Positions 5,906 to 13,267 are shown, counted from the first letter of the stretch. The stretch is DNA of 24,825 nucleotides from JAWCNN01 sp038848005 (GCA_038848005.1 JAWCNZ010000019.1:1-24825), one strand, 5' to 3'. The notes: a model not told the origin generated them from the sequence alone. Program-made: numbers and translations.

Positions 5906-6466
5906 TTAAATGTTTTGACTTTTAAATTTGTTATAAGAAACTATTTGTGAAAGTTCCTTTCTACCAGTGTCTTTATACCAGTACTTTGGAACTCCAGTGG
6001 GCATGAGGGAGATTACCCTATAATTTTTCGGAACATTTAGGATCCTTTTTATTTTTTCTTCACTGGATTCTTTATCGTTTTTAAGGCTTAAAATGCCAAT
6101 CCACGATGAACCCAACCCTAAACTATATGCAGCCAAAGCCATATTCTGTGTGGCTGCTGCGCCGTCTTCAATGAAGTGATATGGGTCTTTTTCTGGGTCG
6201 ACGGAAACTACAATGCAAACTGGTGCCGCTCGTATACCTGCTTTATAAACTGTGGGTGCGATTTCAGCAATACTTTCCTTTATGGTTTGGTCTGTTACAA
6301 CTATTAAATTCCAAGGTTGACTGTTAATGTAAGAAGGCGCCCAACGTCCAGCCTCTAAAATCGCTTGAATCTTTTCATTTTCTACAGAAGTTTCTTCAAA
6401 CCGCAGAATATTCCTTCTATTGCGGATTGTCTCCAAAACCTCGTTATCCAACATTTTATTCGGCAC
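5906..6466 (-). CDS. Nitroreductase-family FMN oxidoreductase, 186 aa
   Basis: Family motifs are an N-terminal IRNRRNILRF (14-23; FMN phosphate contacts), APSYINSQPW (43-52), the dimer/FMN helix DGAAATQNMALAA (101-113) and GLGSSWIG (117-124). Length is typical for the short archaeal members. These dimeric flavoproteins transfer electrons from NAD(P)H or ferredoxin to nitro compounds, quinones or other acceptors; the substrate cannot be read from sequence. The GTG at 6466 is chosen because GGAG lies about ten bases upstream; an ATG at 6454 is too distant from it. It is the first host gene right of the attachment site and has its own promoter region, with a TATA-like ACTTATACC to its right. Confidence 0.85.
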   Translation of the reverse strand: MPNKMLDNEVLETIRNRRNILRFEETSVENEKIQAILEAGRWAPSYINSQPWNLIVVTDQTIKESIAEIAPTVYKAGIRAAPVCIVVSVDPEKDPYHFIEDGAAATQNMALAAYSLGLGSSWIGILSLKNDKESSEEKIKRILNVPKNYRVISLMPTGVPKYWYKDTGRKELSQIVSYNKFKSQNI

Positions 6467-6577
6467 GTTTTACCATCTCCAACTTTAGTAACATTGTATC
6501 TCTTAGAGGGTATAAGTTTATGGTTTTAAGCTTTTCCGAAAATGCCCAGAGAACCAAATGAAAACTTTACCTCGTTG

Positions 6578-7171
6578 TTAATGGCTTAGGCCTTCCAGTA
6601 TGTATCGGATTGCTATTGCTGCTATAAGTAAAGCCATGACTCTTGCGATTACAAGCGAGCCTGTTCTTCCCAGAAATGCGTAAATTAAGTCTATAAATTT
6701 GAAGATGAGCCATACAAAGGCAAAAGTGATTAGCACTGAAGCTGTTGTAACTGGAAAGCCATATGATTGGATGTTGATGATGGTTGTTGTTATTGCGCCT
6801 GGACCCACCAAAAGCGGGACGGCTATTGGCACGGCGCCAACGCTTTCTGGTGTTGTAGCTTCATCTTCCCAGCCTCCAGCTATGAGGATTTTTATGGCTA
6901 TTATTAGTAATAGGATGCCGCCTGCAACCATGAAGTTGTGGAGGGAAACACCGAACAAAGCGAGGATTTGCTGTCCAACCGAGGCAAAAGATAAAAGCAG
7001 AATCAGCCCTGTAAGGGTGGCTGTACGGAAGGCTTTTCTTCGGCGATCATCTGGCATGTTCTGTGTTAAACTTAGGAGTATTGGAAGGTTGCCTACGGGA
7101 TCTACTATGATAAAAAGTGATACAACCGCCCGTGCCAAGTTTAAAGCGGTCTCTGCAAGGTTTCCGGACAT
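6578..7171 (-). CDS. marC: MarC-family integral membrane protein, 197 aa
   Basis: The protein has six predicted membrane helices and the two signatures of the MarC family, DPVGNLPILLSL (24-35) and the PIAVPLLVGPGAITT segment in the second half, which repeat each other as expected for an internally duplicated transporter-like fold. MarC proteins are widespread, and despite an old name linking them to multiple antibiotic resistance their substrate is unknown. The ATG at 7171 starts two bases after the HAD gene stop (7174-7176). A GTG at 7180 would overlap that stop. No strong ribosome binding site is seen, consistent with coupling to the upstream HAD gene. Confidence 0.88.
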   Translation of the reverse strand: MSGNLAETALNLARAVVSLFIIVDPVGNLPILLSLTQNMPDDRRRKAFRTATLTGLILLLSFASVGQQILALFGVSLHNFMVAGGILLLIIAIKILIAGGWEDEATTPESVGAVPIAVPLLVGPGAITTTIINIQSYGFPVTTASVLITFAFVWLIFKFIDLIYAFLGRTGSLVIARVMALLIAAIAIRYILEGLSH

Positions 7172-7173
7172 AA

Positions 7174-7932
7174 CTAACACTTAAAGTTTAAACTTGTATT
7201 TTTGTTTAACCTTTCTAAGGCGCTTTGAAGTTTACAAATGTTGTCCGCAATGATTTCTGGTTTTTGTTGGCTTTCCTCTAAATCTTTAAGCAAGTAAAAC
7301 TGGGATGGAACAAAAATTGTTTTTATTCCAGAGGCGTTTGCTCCTTTAATGTCTTCTAACGGGCTGTCTCCAACATAAACTGTTTCCGAAGCTGTTACTT
7401 CGAGCCTTTTTAGGGCTTCTTCAAAAATTTTTATGTGGGGTTTGCGCCAGCCAACCGCTTCCGAAACCAAAACTGCGTTGAAAAACTTATTTATGTCTAA
7501 TTTTCTAAGCCCAGCGTAAATTACCGGTGCATAAGTAAAATTTGAAATTAAGCCAAGCCTGTATCTTGTCGAAAGATTTTTCAACAATCCTTTTACGCAT
7601 GGTCTAAGCTCCAAAGAGCTTAAATAGTCTTCAAAGAAAGCGTTTACGGCTGTTTTTATGCGTGTGTCTTCTGGACTTATTTTGAATCCTAGATTGTTTA
7701 GGGCTTCAGCTATCCAAACAGCGTTTGACACTTCCACGAGTTTTTGGTAGCGTATATCACGATATTTCTCGTAGGCTTGGCTGTATGCTTCCAAAAAATC
7801 TTCAACTTCAATTTTAAAGCCGTTTTCCACAATGGCCTTATACATTTTCATTTCGGATTTTTCTTGGCTATAGCCCTTAACGTTTGTTAATGTGCCGATA
7901 AAATCGAAGATTACTGCTTTAATCTGCGGCAA
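7174..7932 (-). CDS. HAD-superfamily hydrolase, 252 aa
   Basis: Motif I is FDFIGTLT with nucleophile Asp10, motif II Ser130 in LISN, motif III Lys164 in RKPHIKIF, and motif IV VGDSPLEDIKGA with Asp189 and Asp194. A four-helix cap lies between residues 20 and 105. The second aspartate of the usual DxD phosphatase motif is Ile12. Loss of that general acid is typical of haloacid dehalogenase-like members and some archaeal HADs, so a simple phosphatase role is less certain. The TTG start follows GGGGAG by about 11 bases. It probably forms a two-gene unit with marC. Confidence 0.85.
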   Translation of the reverse strand: MPQIKAVIFDFIGTLTNVKGYSQEKSEMKMYKAIVENGFKIEVEDFLEAYSQAYEKYRDIRYQKLVEVSNAVWIAEALNNLGFKISPEDTRIKTAVNAFFEDYLSSLELRPCVKGLLKNLSTRYRLGLISNFTYAPVIYAGLRKLDINKFFNAVLVSEAVGWRKPHIKIFEEALKRLEVTASETVYVGDSPLEDIKGANASGIKTIFVPSQFYLLKDLEESQQKPEIIADNICKLQSALERLNKNTSLNFKC

Positions 7933-8039
7933 GGCGCAACTGCTCCCCTTTTATTTATTATAGATTCATTTTTGCAATGTTTATTTTTGCATAATAAGAT
8001 TTACGTACACATGCCGCTTTTAACCATAATAGGATTGCA

Positions 8040-8438
8040 ATGTCCTTTAGAGATTATTTACATGAAAAAGCTGAAGAGTCAAGACACAACGAATCTGTAG
8101 CGTATCTTATGTTTCTCGCTGGCGTAGTGTTCTTCGTCGGCGGAATCTTAGAAACCATAAGCCTAGCAACTTTAAGCATCATCGAAGAGCCCCAATGGTT
8201 TCTTTTTATACCATATCACGCAAATGCGCACGCTGGCGCAGTTTTGGGTTTAGCCATGATAATCTGCGGAATCGCCCTAATAGTCATCGGTATAGCCACG
8301 GGCATATCCTATTCTCGTGATAGACAATGGTATATGCAGGAGCTTCGAAAGGCAAACTCTTTAGAAGAGTCTTTAATGTTTAAAGGTAGTTCTGGAAAAA
8401 GAGAAAGCAAAGGGAAGAATAAGAAAAGGAAATCCTAG
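8040..8438 (+). CDS. Small membrane protein with two helices, 132 aa
   Basis: A charged N-terminus (MSFRDYLHEKAEESRHNE) precedes a hydrophobic helix at about 22-46 and a second at about 64-90. A cytoplasmic, highly basic tail ends KGKNKKRKS. No family was recognised. It is divergent from the HAD gene across a 107-bp promoter region. Its stop codon overlaps the stop of the convergent MinD/Mrp ATPase gene by four bases. Confidence 0.65.
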   Translation: MSFRDYLHEKAEESRHNESVAYLMFLAGVVFFVGGILETISLATLSIIEEPQWFLFIPYHANAHAGAVLGLAMIICGIALIVIGIATGISYSRDRQWYMQELRKANSLEESLMFKGSSGKRESKGKNKKRKS

Positions 8439-9157
8439 ATTTTTGAAGCTATTTCTTTCACTTTTTCTGCAAAAACGGTTTTTAAAAGCCTTTTTGGTTC
8501 GCCTATGGACTCTTCGATTTTGTCGTCGAATGGAATTTCCGCCAAAAATGTTACACCTAAATTTTGAACTTGCTTTCGTATGGTTTTTGATTCAGCCACT
8601 TTCATGTTTTCCACAACGCCTAACACTGGAATTTTCAGTTCCTTCAGCAAGTTTATCAGCCTTTTAACCGTTTCAAAAGCCAAAAGCGAAGGAGTCGTCA
8701 TAATTAGGAATTTTATGCTTTTTATTAGGCGTATCATGTCTAATGTTGCGTCTCCTATGCCAGGCGGCATGTCCACAATCAGAAAATCAAGTTCCCCCCA
8801 TCTTGTAATTGAAAGCAGTTCAATCAGAGCGTTTGAAATATCTGCACCTCTTAAAGGCGATGCATGTTCGCCTGAATAATAAATTATTGACATGTACCGC
8901 AAACCGTGGACTTGCGGTGGAACTACGCCTTTCTCTTCTTTTGGTTTTGTGTTTTCGACGCCTAATATTAAATGTGTGGAGGGACTTGTAAAATCCAAGT
9001 CGAAAAGCCCAACGCTACAGCCTTTTTCCACAAGTGCCAGCGCAAGCACAGACGCCAAAAGGCTTTTGCCAACCCCGCCTTTACCGCTTGAAACAGCAAT
9101 TATTTGACGTATTTCTTTAAGCCTCTCGTTTATTACGCTGATGCGTGAGTCAACCAT
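8435..9157 (-). CDS. hypB: MinD/Mrp-family P-loop ATPase, probable archaeal HypB (HypB_AT) for hydrogenase nickel insertion, 240 aa
   Basis: A deviant Walker A motif SSGKGGVGKS (23-32) with the signature early lysine, a DLDFTSPS switch and the Walker B-like LIVDMPPGIGDAT segment place it in the Mrp/MinD family. Unlike Fe-S carrier Mrp/NBP35 proteins it has no CxxC: the place after VVENM reads KVAESKTIRKQ. It lies immediately downstream of hypA (stop 9162-9164). In Thermococcales an Mrp/MinD ATPase beside hypA replaces GTPase-type HypB and enhances nickel loading by HypA (established for that lineage). Synteny and loss of CxxC support the same role here. The ATG at 9157 is chosen; an earlier start at 9208 would lie inside hypA. 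Confidence 0.72.
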   Translation of the reverse strand: MVDSRISVINERLKEIRQIIAVSSGKGGVGKSLLASVLALALVEKGCSVGLFDLDFTSPSTHLILGVENTKPKEEKGVVPPQVHGLRYMSIIYYSGEHASPLRGADISNALIELLSITRWGELDFLIVDMPPGIGDATLDMIRLIKSIKFLIMTTPSLLAFETVKRLINLLKELKIPVLGVVENMKVAESKTIRKQVQNLGVTFLAEIPFDDKIEESIGEPKRLLKTVFAEKVKEIASKI

Positions 9158-9161
9158 CAGC

Positions 9162-9560
9162 TTATTTCTCTCCTTTAATGCTTTCAAGCCAAACTCCACG
9201 TCCCTCAACTATTTCGAAGTCTGGGCTTCCACATTTTGGGCATTTAACATATGCATGGGCGATTTCTGGAACAACATGTATCGCTTCCGCCACGTCTTCG
9301 CTTAGTTTTTCCCTGTTAAAAAACCATTGGTGTTCGCAGACTCGACATTTCAACTTTGCCCTTACAACTTCTATGTTAAATTTTGCCTTTTCAAGTTTGG
9401 CTGTTTTAAGCTGGGAAAGCGCAAACTCTAATATGTCAATTTCTACTTGTTGCATTTCGCCAATTTTCACTGTTACTTCTGTTACTGTTTTGATGCCTTC
9501 TTTTTCGACGGTTTGGGAAACTGCGGCGATTATTGCTTCGGCTAAAGCCCACTCATGCAC
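9162..9560 (-). CDS. hypA: HypA, nickel metallochaperone for [NiFe] hydrogenase maturation, 132 aa
   Basis: The start is fixed by biology: the GTG at 9560 gives the family N-terminus MHEW, in which the Met1 amine, His2 and Glu3 bind nickel. It follows an AGGTG ribosome binding site with six-base spacing, whereas the upstream in-frame extension would bury His2. The zinc domain has two CxxC pairs, CRVC (72-75) and CPKC (107-110). HypA delivers nickel to the hydrogenase large subunit, usually with HypB, and the next gene encodes the likely ATPase partner. Its start overlaps the DUF166 stop by eight bases. No hydrogenase structural gene is in the window. Confidence 0.9.
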   Translation of the reverse strand: MHEWALAEAIIAAVSQTVEKEGIKTVTEVTVKIGEMQQVEIDILEFALSQLKTAKLEKAKFNIEVVRAKLKCRVCEHQWFFNREKLSEDVAEAIHVVPEIAHAYVKCPKCGSPDFEIVEGRGVWLESIKGEK

Positions 9561-10341
9561 GGGAAACACCTAAGGCGTTTTCCACTGCTTCACGTATTAT
9601 GTAACCGCCCAAATGGAGTATTGGCTCTTTCGTTTCTGGGTCAACGTTCATGGTCGCCGTGCATGGATAACTATGATGAGCCTTAGCAATTACATCGTAA
9701 AGGGTTTCCCTTCTTGTTTCTACGCCGACAAGTTTTCTGGCTACATACCATGTTGAACCGCATGGAGCGCTTCGCCTAACAGCTACAGACGCTATAAATT
9801 CACGTTTGCCCCGTTTCGCAGTTGAAATTTCCAGCAGGGGCTTTCCAACCATAAACTCGTTTACAAACCTTGAAATCACGGGTTTGTCCTCCGTTGGCTC
9901 TAGGGAACAGAAGGGTTTTGGAAAAGCACTTTCCAAGCCGAGTTCTCGGCATAGCGTCTCCACCTGCTTTTTTAAGCCGGATGGCACCTCGTTAAAGTCT
10001 TCTATCGGCACAATTAACGCTTTTATTTCAGCCTTTTGTATGCGGTTTGGCAGTTCCAACAGCAAGTCCCTATGCAGTCCAGAGGCAACGCATAAACTGG
10101 CTTTTGGAATTTCCTTTGGCATATACCCCTCTGGATTGTCTATAAACGTGGGCAGTTCAGACGGTTTTGGAAGCTGTATCGCCGCCCGAATGTTGCGGAC
10201 AAAACTGTAAACGCCATATTTACAAGAATCACAGTAAAGCCCACAAGACTTGCAGAAACTGGGGTCGTTTATCAAGTTTCTTATAACCCGCTCTGCAAAT
10301 TCTCCGCTGTAAATGAAAACTAAACTTAACGGTTCAGCCAT
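9553..10341 (-). CDS. DUF166-family protein with N-terminal four-cysteine motif, 262 aa
   Basis: The sequence fits the archaeal DUF166 family: a YSGEFAERVIRNL start, a C-x2-C-x3-C-x2-C cluster (Cys 30, 33, 37, 40) and a C-terminal segment around HSYPCTATM and HLGGYIIREA. Some databases label the family thymidylate synthase-like, without experimental support that I know of. The cysteine cluster suggests a metal or Fe-S site. The ATG at 10341 follows TTAGG; a TTG six bases upstream is possible. It overlaps hypA by eight bases and lies 21 bases after the PDO gene, so it belongs to the Lrp-PDO-DUF166-HypA-HypB operon, hinting at a redox or metal-maturation role. Confidence 0.8.
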   Translation of the reverse strand: MAEPLSLVFIYSGEFAERVIRNLINDPSFCKSCGLYCDSCKYGVYSFVRNIRAAIQLPKPSELPTFIDNPEGYMPKEIPKASLCVASGLHRDLLLELPNRIQKAEIKALIVPIEDFNEVPSGLKKQVETLCRELGLESAFPKPFCSLEPTEDKPVISRFVNEFMVGKPLLEISTAKRGKREFIASVAVRRSAPCGSTWYVARKLVGVETRRETLYDVIAKAHHSYPCTATMNVDPETKEPILHLGGYIIREAVENALGVSRA

Positions 10342-10362
10342 GTTCAAAACCTAATATCCACT

Positions 10363-11007
10363 TTAAATGGCGGCGAGCAGTATATGCTCCAAGAAAAGGT
10401 CTTCGGGTAAAGCTCCGACAAACTCCACTTTTTCGTTTATAACTGTTTTCGGCGTTCCCACAACAGCATATTTAAAGGCTAAATGTGGAAACTCGCCTAT
10501 GTCTATGGCATCCGCTTTTATGAAGTCGCTTTCTATGGCGAATTTATGGGCGGTGCTTGCCACTGTTGGACAGTATGGGCATGTCAAATTTACAAAGACT
10601 TGAATGTGAACCGACGTCTTAACTTCTTTAAGTCTTCCTTTAACCTCTTCTGAAAGGTCTGTTTTTCCACGTGAAACGTTTATTATGCTTTCCAGAAGCG
10701 TTTGAAACTCGTAGCCGTATGGCAACCCGTAAAACCTTACTCCATAATCTTTCTCGCCCATAACGATTACTGCCGGAACCTTGTCAACACCGTATTCCCG
10801 GGCTTTGTCTGAATCTGCAACAAAATCGTAAACCTCAACTCCGATTTTATTGCTTAAAGCTGCCAATTCATTGATTAACTGTTTTGCCTGCGCGCAAAAT
10901 GGACATTCAATTTCTTGAGTGAACACTATAATCTTCACGGGTTTTTCCAGTTTCGCTTCAAACTCGGCTTTTATGTGTCCTTTATGTTCTTCTGGTATCA
11001 AACTCAT
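10363..11007 (-). CDS. pdo: Protein disulfide oxidoreductase with two thioredoxin folds (PDO/glutaredoxin-like), 214 aa
   Basis: Two tandem thioredoxin-like units each carry an active CxxC: CPFC at 35-38 and CPYC at 143-146. The corresponding cis-proline segments are KVPAV (near 78) and VGTPKTVI. This is the archaeal PDO architecture, which makes, breaks or reshuffles disulfides in cytoplasmic proteins and can reduce peroxiredoxins. The ATG at 11007 has the GGAG of the preceding gene's last codons at correct spacing; an ATG at 11013 would be too close. It follows the Lrp stop by five bases. Peroxiredoxin, a likely partner, is divergently encoded across the Lrp gene. Confidence 0.9.
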   Translation of the reverse strand: MSLIPEEHKGHIKAEFEAKLEKPVKIIVFTQEIECPFCAQAKQLINELAALSNKIGVEVYDFVADSDKAREYGVDKVPAVIVMGEKDYGVRFYGLPYGYEFQTLLESIINVSRGKTDLSEEVKGRLKEVKTSVHIQVFVNLTCPYCPTVASTAHKFAIESDFIKADAIDIGEFPHLAFKYAVVGTPKTVINEKVEFVGALPEDLFLEHILLAAI

Positions 11008-11012
11008 CGGCA

Positions 11013-11444
11013 TTACTCCTTTAACTTTTCTAGTATTATTGCTGGACAAAGCCTTTTAACTCCTTCCAATGCGCCGATTTGCGCCAAAAGTTTTGCAAGT
11101 TCTTTTCCGTCTTTAGCCCATACTTCTGCCATTATCATGTGGTCTCCCGTTGAAGTTGCAACGGTTTTTGCCTCTGGAAAACCGCAGAGTTTCTGAGCTG
11201 TTTCCAAAAGTTTCGAGGGTTCCACATCCAAACCAACTATGGCAATAGTGTTTATTCCAAGTTTTTTAGGGTCAACCTTAACCGTAAACCCTTTTATTAC
11301 GCCTTCTCTTTGTAGGGCTTGAATTCGCTTTCTAATGGTCGACTCGCTTACGCCTAATTTTTCGGCAATCTCCAAAAAGGGCTTTCGCCCATCCTCATCT
11401 AACATCCGAATTATTTTATTGTCAATTTCGTCCAGCGGCGACAT
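11013..11444 (-). CDS. Lrp/AsnC-family transcriptional regulator, 143 aa
   Basis: An N-terminal winged helix-turn-helix (residues 6-50, with LGVSESTIRKRIQAL as recognition region) is followed by the RAM ligand-binding/oligomerisation domain (about 65-140, containing the TGDHMIMAEV strand). Lrp/AsnC proteins form dimers to octamers and respond to amino acids or other small molecules. GGAGCGGG lies ahead of the ATG. It heads the PDO-DUF166-HypA-HypB operon and is divergent from peroxiredoxin across 120 bp, so it probably regulates itself, its own operon and the peroxiredoxin-OsmC pair. Confidence 0.9.
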   Translation of the reverse strand: MSPLDEIDNKIIRMLDEDGRKPFLEIAEKLGVSESTIRKRIQALQREGVIKGFTVKVDPKKLGINTIAIVGLDVEPSKLLETAQKLCGFPEAKTVATSTGDHMIMAEVWAKDGKELAKLLAQIGALEGVKRLCPAIILEKLKE

Positions 11445-11494
11445 TTTCCCGCTCCTATTTTCGTCGTTTTTAATGCGACTTTCAGCCTTTTTTA

Positions 11495-11560
11495 TACGAA
11501 AAATATATAAAGTAGTCTGAAAATAAAAAGCTTTTGTTCCGAAAAACGAATACGGGGTGA
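11495..11560. promoter_or_regulatory. Divergent Lrp / peroxiredoxin promoter region
   Basis: An AAATATATAA TATA box at 11501-11510 can serve the rightward peroxiredoxin gene, and the opposite strand offers a TATAAAAAAGG-type box for the Lrp gene. The motif CGAAAAA recurs at about 11498 and 11541, with an inverted relative (TTTTCG) near 11458. These repeats could be regulator contacts, probably for the adjacent Lrp protein. The ribosome binding site GGGGTGA at 11554-11560 sets the peroxiredoxin start at 11567. Confidence 0.45.
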
Positions 11561-11566
11561 ATGAAA

Positions 11567-12205
11567 ATGGAAGAAAAAAGACCTTTGTTGAGGCTCGGCG
11601 AGCCAGTTCCAGATTTTGAAGCAGTTACCACACATGGCAAAATAAAACTTTCAGATTTTAAGGGAAAATGGGTTATCCTCTTTTCCCATCCAGCGGATTT
11701 CACGCCTGTATGCACAACAGAGTTTGTTGCCTTCGCAGAAATCCACAACGAACTCGTTAAACGAAACGTTCAGCTTATCGGCTTAAGCATAGACAGCATT
11801 TACTCGCACATTGCATGGGTTAGACGAATAAAAGAGAAGTTAGGCGTGGAAATTCCATTTCCAATAATAGCGGACTTAGACATGAAGGTGGCAACGCTTT
11901 TCAACATGGTTCATCCAGGCATGAGCGCCACTGCGGCTGTGCGCGCAGTTTTCTTCATAGATCCAGAAATGACTTTGAGGGCTATGATATATTATCCGCT
12001 CAATGTTGGAAGAAACATGGACGAAATTTTGAGGGTTGTAGACGCTTTACAAACAGCTGATAAATACAAGGTTGCGTGTCCAGCCAATTGGCGTCCAGGC
12101 GAAGCGGTTATTGTTCCTCCGCCTGCAACGCAACAAGAAGCTGAAAAACGCTTGCAAGAAGGCTACGAATGCGTAGACTGGTTCTTGTGTAAAAAGAAGT
12201 TGTAA
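11567..12205 (+). CDS. Peroxiredoxin (Prx6-type archaeal thioredoxin peroxidase), 212 aa
   Basis: The peroxidatic site PADFTPVCTTE places Cys49 after Thr46 as in the family. C-terminal cysteines occur in VACPANW and in YECVDWFLCKKK, as in archaeal Prx6-like enzymes with an extended C-terminal arm that build decameric rings. It reduces H2O2 and organic peroxides using thiol reductants, possibly the PDO encoded nearby. The ATG at 11567 is chosen because GGGGTGA ends six bases before it; an ATG at 11561 would have no spacing. The OsmC gene follows after 13 bases, so the two form an operon. Confidence 0.93.
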   Translation: MEEKRPLLRLGEPVPDFEAVTTHGKIKLSDFKGKWVILFSHPADFTPVCTTEFVAFAEIHNELVKRNVQLIGLSIDSIYSHIAWVRRIKEKLGVEIPFPIIADLDMKVATLFNMVHPGMSATAAVRAVFFIDPEMTLRAMIYYPLNVGRNMDEILRVVDALQTADKYKVACPANWRPGEAVIVPPPATQQEAEKRLQEGYECVDWFLCKKKL

Positions 12206-12218
12206 AGAAGGGGAAAAC

Positions 12219-12632
12219 ATGACACAGAAACTTCTTTCTAACGCTAAACTGGTTGAAAATTTGCGGATACTCGTCGACAACGGCAGAAAACACAGCGTAT
12301 GCCTTGACCTTCCGCCAGAGCTTGGCACAGACATGGGACCAACCGCCCTTGAATGCGCAGTAATGAGCTACGCGGGTTGTTTCGCCACAATTTTCGCTTT
12401 GACGGCGAAGAAAATGCGGGTTCCACTGAAAGACTTGAATGTTAAATTGGAAGCCGTCAAATCCGATGAAATAGGCACCATAACAGAGGCTAATTTCAAC
12501 ATCACCGTAAAGGCTGAAGCCTCAGAAGATAAGATTCAAAGAATTTTCAAGTTAACAGTGGAAAACTGTCCAGTTGGAAAGCTCTTCGAAAAAGCAGGGG
12601 TCAAAGCAAACTACAACATAAAAATGGCTTAG
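12219..12632 (+). CDS. OsmC-family protein (peroxide-reducing), 137 aa
   Basis: Two catalytic cysteines are in the expected places: Cys54 in SYAGCFATIF at the start of the central helix, and Cys117 in VENCPVGKLF. OsmC/Ohr enzymes are swapped dimers that reduce organic hydroperoxides with these two thiols. The length is typical. A GAAGGGG ribosome binding site precedes the ATG. Co-transcription with peroxiredoxin supports a peroxide-defence role. The last 32 bases overlap the displaced tail of the NifX-like gene on the opposite strand. Confidence 0.9.
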   Translation: MTQKLLSNAKLVENLRILVDNGRKHSVCLDLPPELGTDMGPTALECAVMSYAGCFATIFALTAKKMRVPLKDLNVKLEAVKSDEIGTITEANFNITVKAEASEDKIQRIFKLTVENCPVGKLFEKAGVKANYNIKMA

Positions 12633-12824
12633 CCCTTAACACGTTTATCACTGGCTCTCCAGACTTAACCTTTAATATTTTTATTGCAAGTTCGTTGAGT
12701 ATCACTGAAGCGCCTGGTCCAACTTCGCCTGAAATAACAATGTTTACTTTTTATATCTGCCAAGTATTTGGCTACGACTGGTCCTCTGCCGTGACCAGGC
12801 GACTTAGCTGGGTTTTGTATACTT
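12601..12824 (-). pseudogene. Displaced C-terminal part of the NifX-like domain (two frameshifts)
   Basis: Downstream of the stop at 12825, the opposite strand still encodes the rest of a NifX/NifB-associated domain, in two different frames. One segment includes QNPAKSPGHGRGPVVAKYLA, the other VNIVISGEVGPGASVILNEL and a VKSGEPVINVL end, with a stop at 12601-12603. Removing one A from the A5 run read at 12834-12830 and one from the A5 run read at 12752-12748 restores one continuous frame from the upstream gene. No other disruption is visible, so decay is recent, or the shifts are sequencing errors or slippage sites. Confidence 0.75.
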
Positions 12825-13187
12825 CTAAGTTTTTATTTGTCCGTTTTGGATGTCCATGATGGTGAAGGTTTTGGCGTGTCCGAATTTGTGTGAAATCGTA
12901 TTTTCAAGTTTCTTATCGCCAGTTGTTGCAATGGCAATTCTTAAATTATGCTGATTTGCCATGGAGTGTCGCTTTTTCTCTTGAATTAACCTTTTGAGTT
13001 CTTCGATGCGTTTGGTTATTCCTGCCAATTCAAGTTCTAACTCGCTTTTTAAATTTTCTAATGCTCTTAGCTCCTCTTTTGGGTCTGCTGGGTAAGCGTA
13101 CAGCGTTGGTGTTGTTCGAGCCCAAGCTGGAGGCCATGGATGCCTTGGGCACCACCATCCTTTTGGCTGGTAACGCCATCCTCTCAT
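12825..13187 (-). CDS. DUF5320-like N-terminus fused to a truncated NifX/dinitrogenase-cofactor-type domain, 120 aa
   Basis: Residues 1-35 are rich in Trp, Pro, Arg and Tyr (MRGWRYQPKGWW start) and are followed by a charged coiled coil (about 37-72, ending KRIEELKRLIQEKK), the DUF5320 pattern. From residue 77 the text MANQHNLRIAIATTG and FGHAKTFTIMDIQNGQ is the start of the NifX/NifB-associated domain, which binds metal clusters in nitrogenase-like assembly and has unknown roles in non-diazotrophic archaea. The frame stops after IKT, only about a third of the way into that domain; the rest continues in shifted frames. The ATG at 13187 follows GAGG by eight bases. It is divergent from DUF134, a common neighbour of this family. 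Confidence 0.7.
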   Translation of the reverse strand: MRGWRYQPKGWWCPRHPWPPAWARTTPTLYAYPADPKEELRALENLKSELELELAGITKRIEELKRLIQEKKRHSMANQHNLRIAIATTGDKKLENTISHKFGHAKTFTIMDIQNGQIKT

Positions 13188-13203
13188 TTTAATCGCCTCT
13201 TTT

Positions 13204-13253
13204 TGTGATATTTCACATAATAGGATAACAGTAACCCATATAAATTTTGTGAT
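13204..13253. promoter_or_regulatory. Divergent promoter with TGTGA-TATT-TCACA palindrome
   Basis: TGTGA (13204-13208) and TCACA (13213-13217) form a perfect inverted repeat, and another TGTGAT half-site lies at 13248-13253. Between them CATATAAATTT (from about 13238) is a TATA box about 27 bases from the DUF134 ATG, implying a leaderless transcript. Its complement, ATTTATATGG, can serve the leftward gene. The DUF134 helix-turn-helix protein is the obvious candidate binder. Confidence 0.45.
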
Positions 13254-13267
13254 GTATCCCATAAATT

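Noticed and set aside
9162..9569. Longer HypA start giving an MFPVHEW N-terminus
   Set aside because: It would displace the nickel-binding His2; the GTG at 9560 has a correctly spaced AGGTG and yields the family MHEW start.
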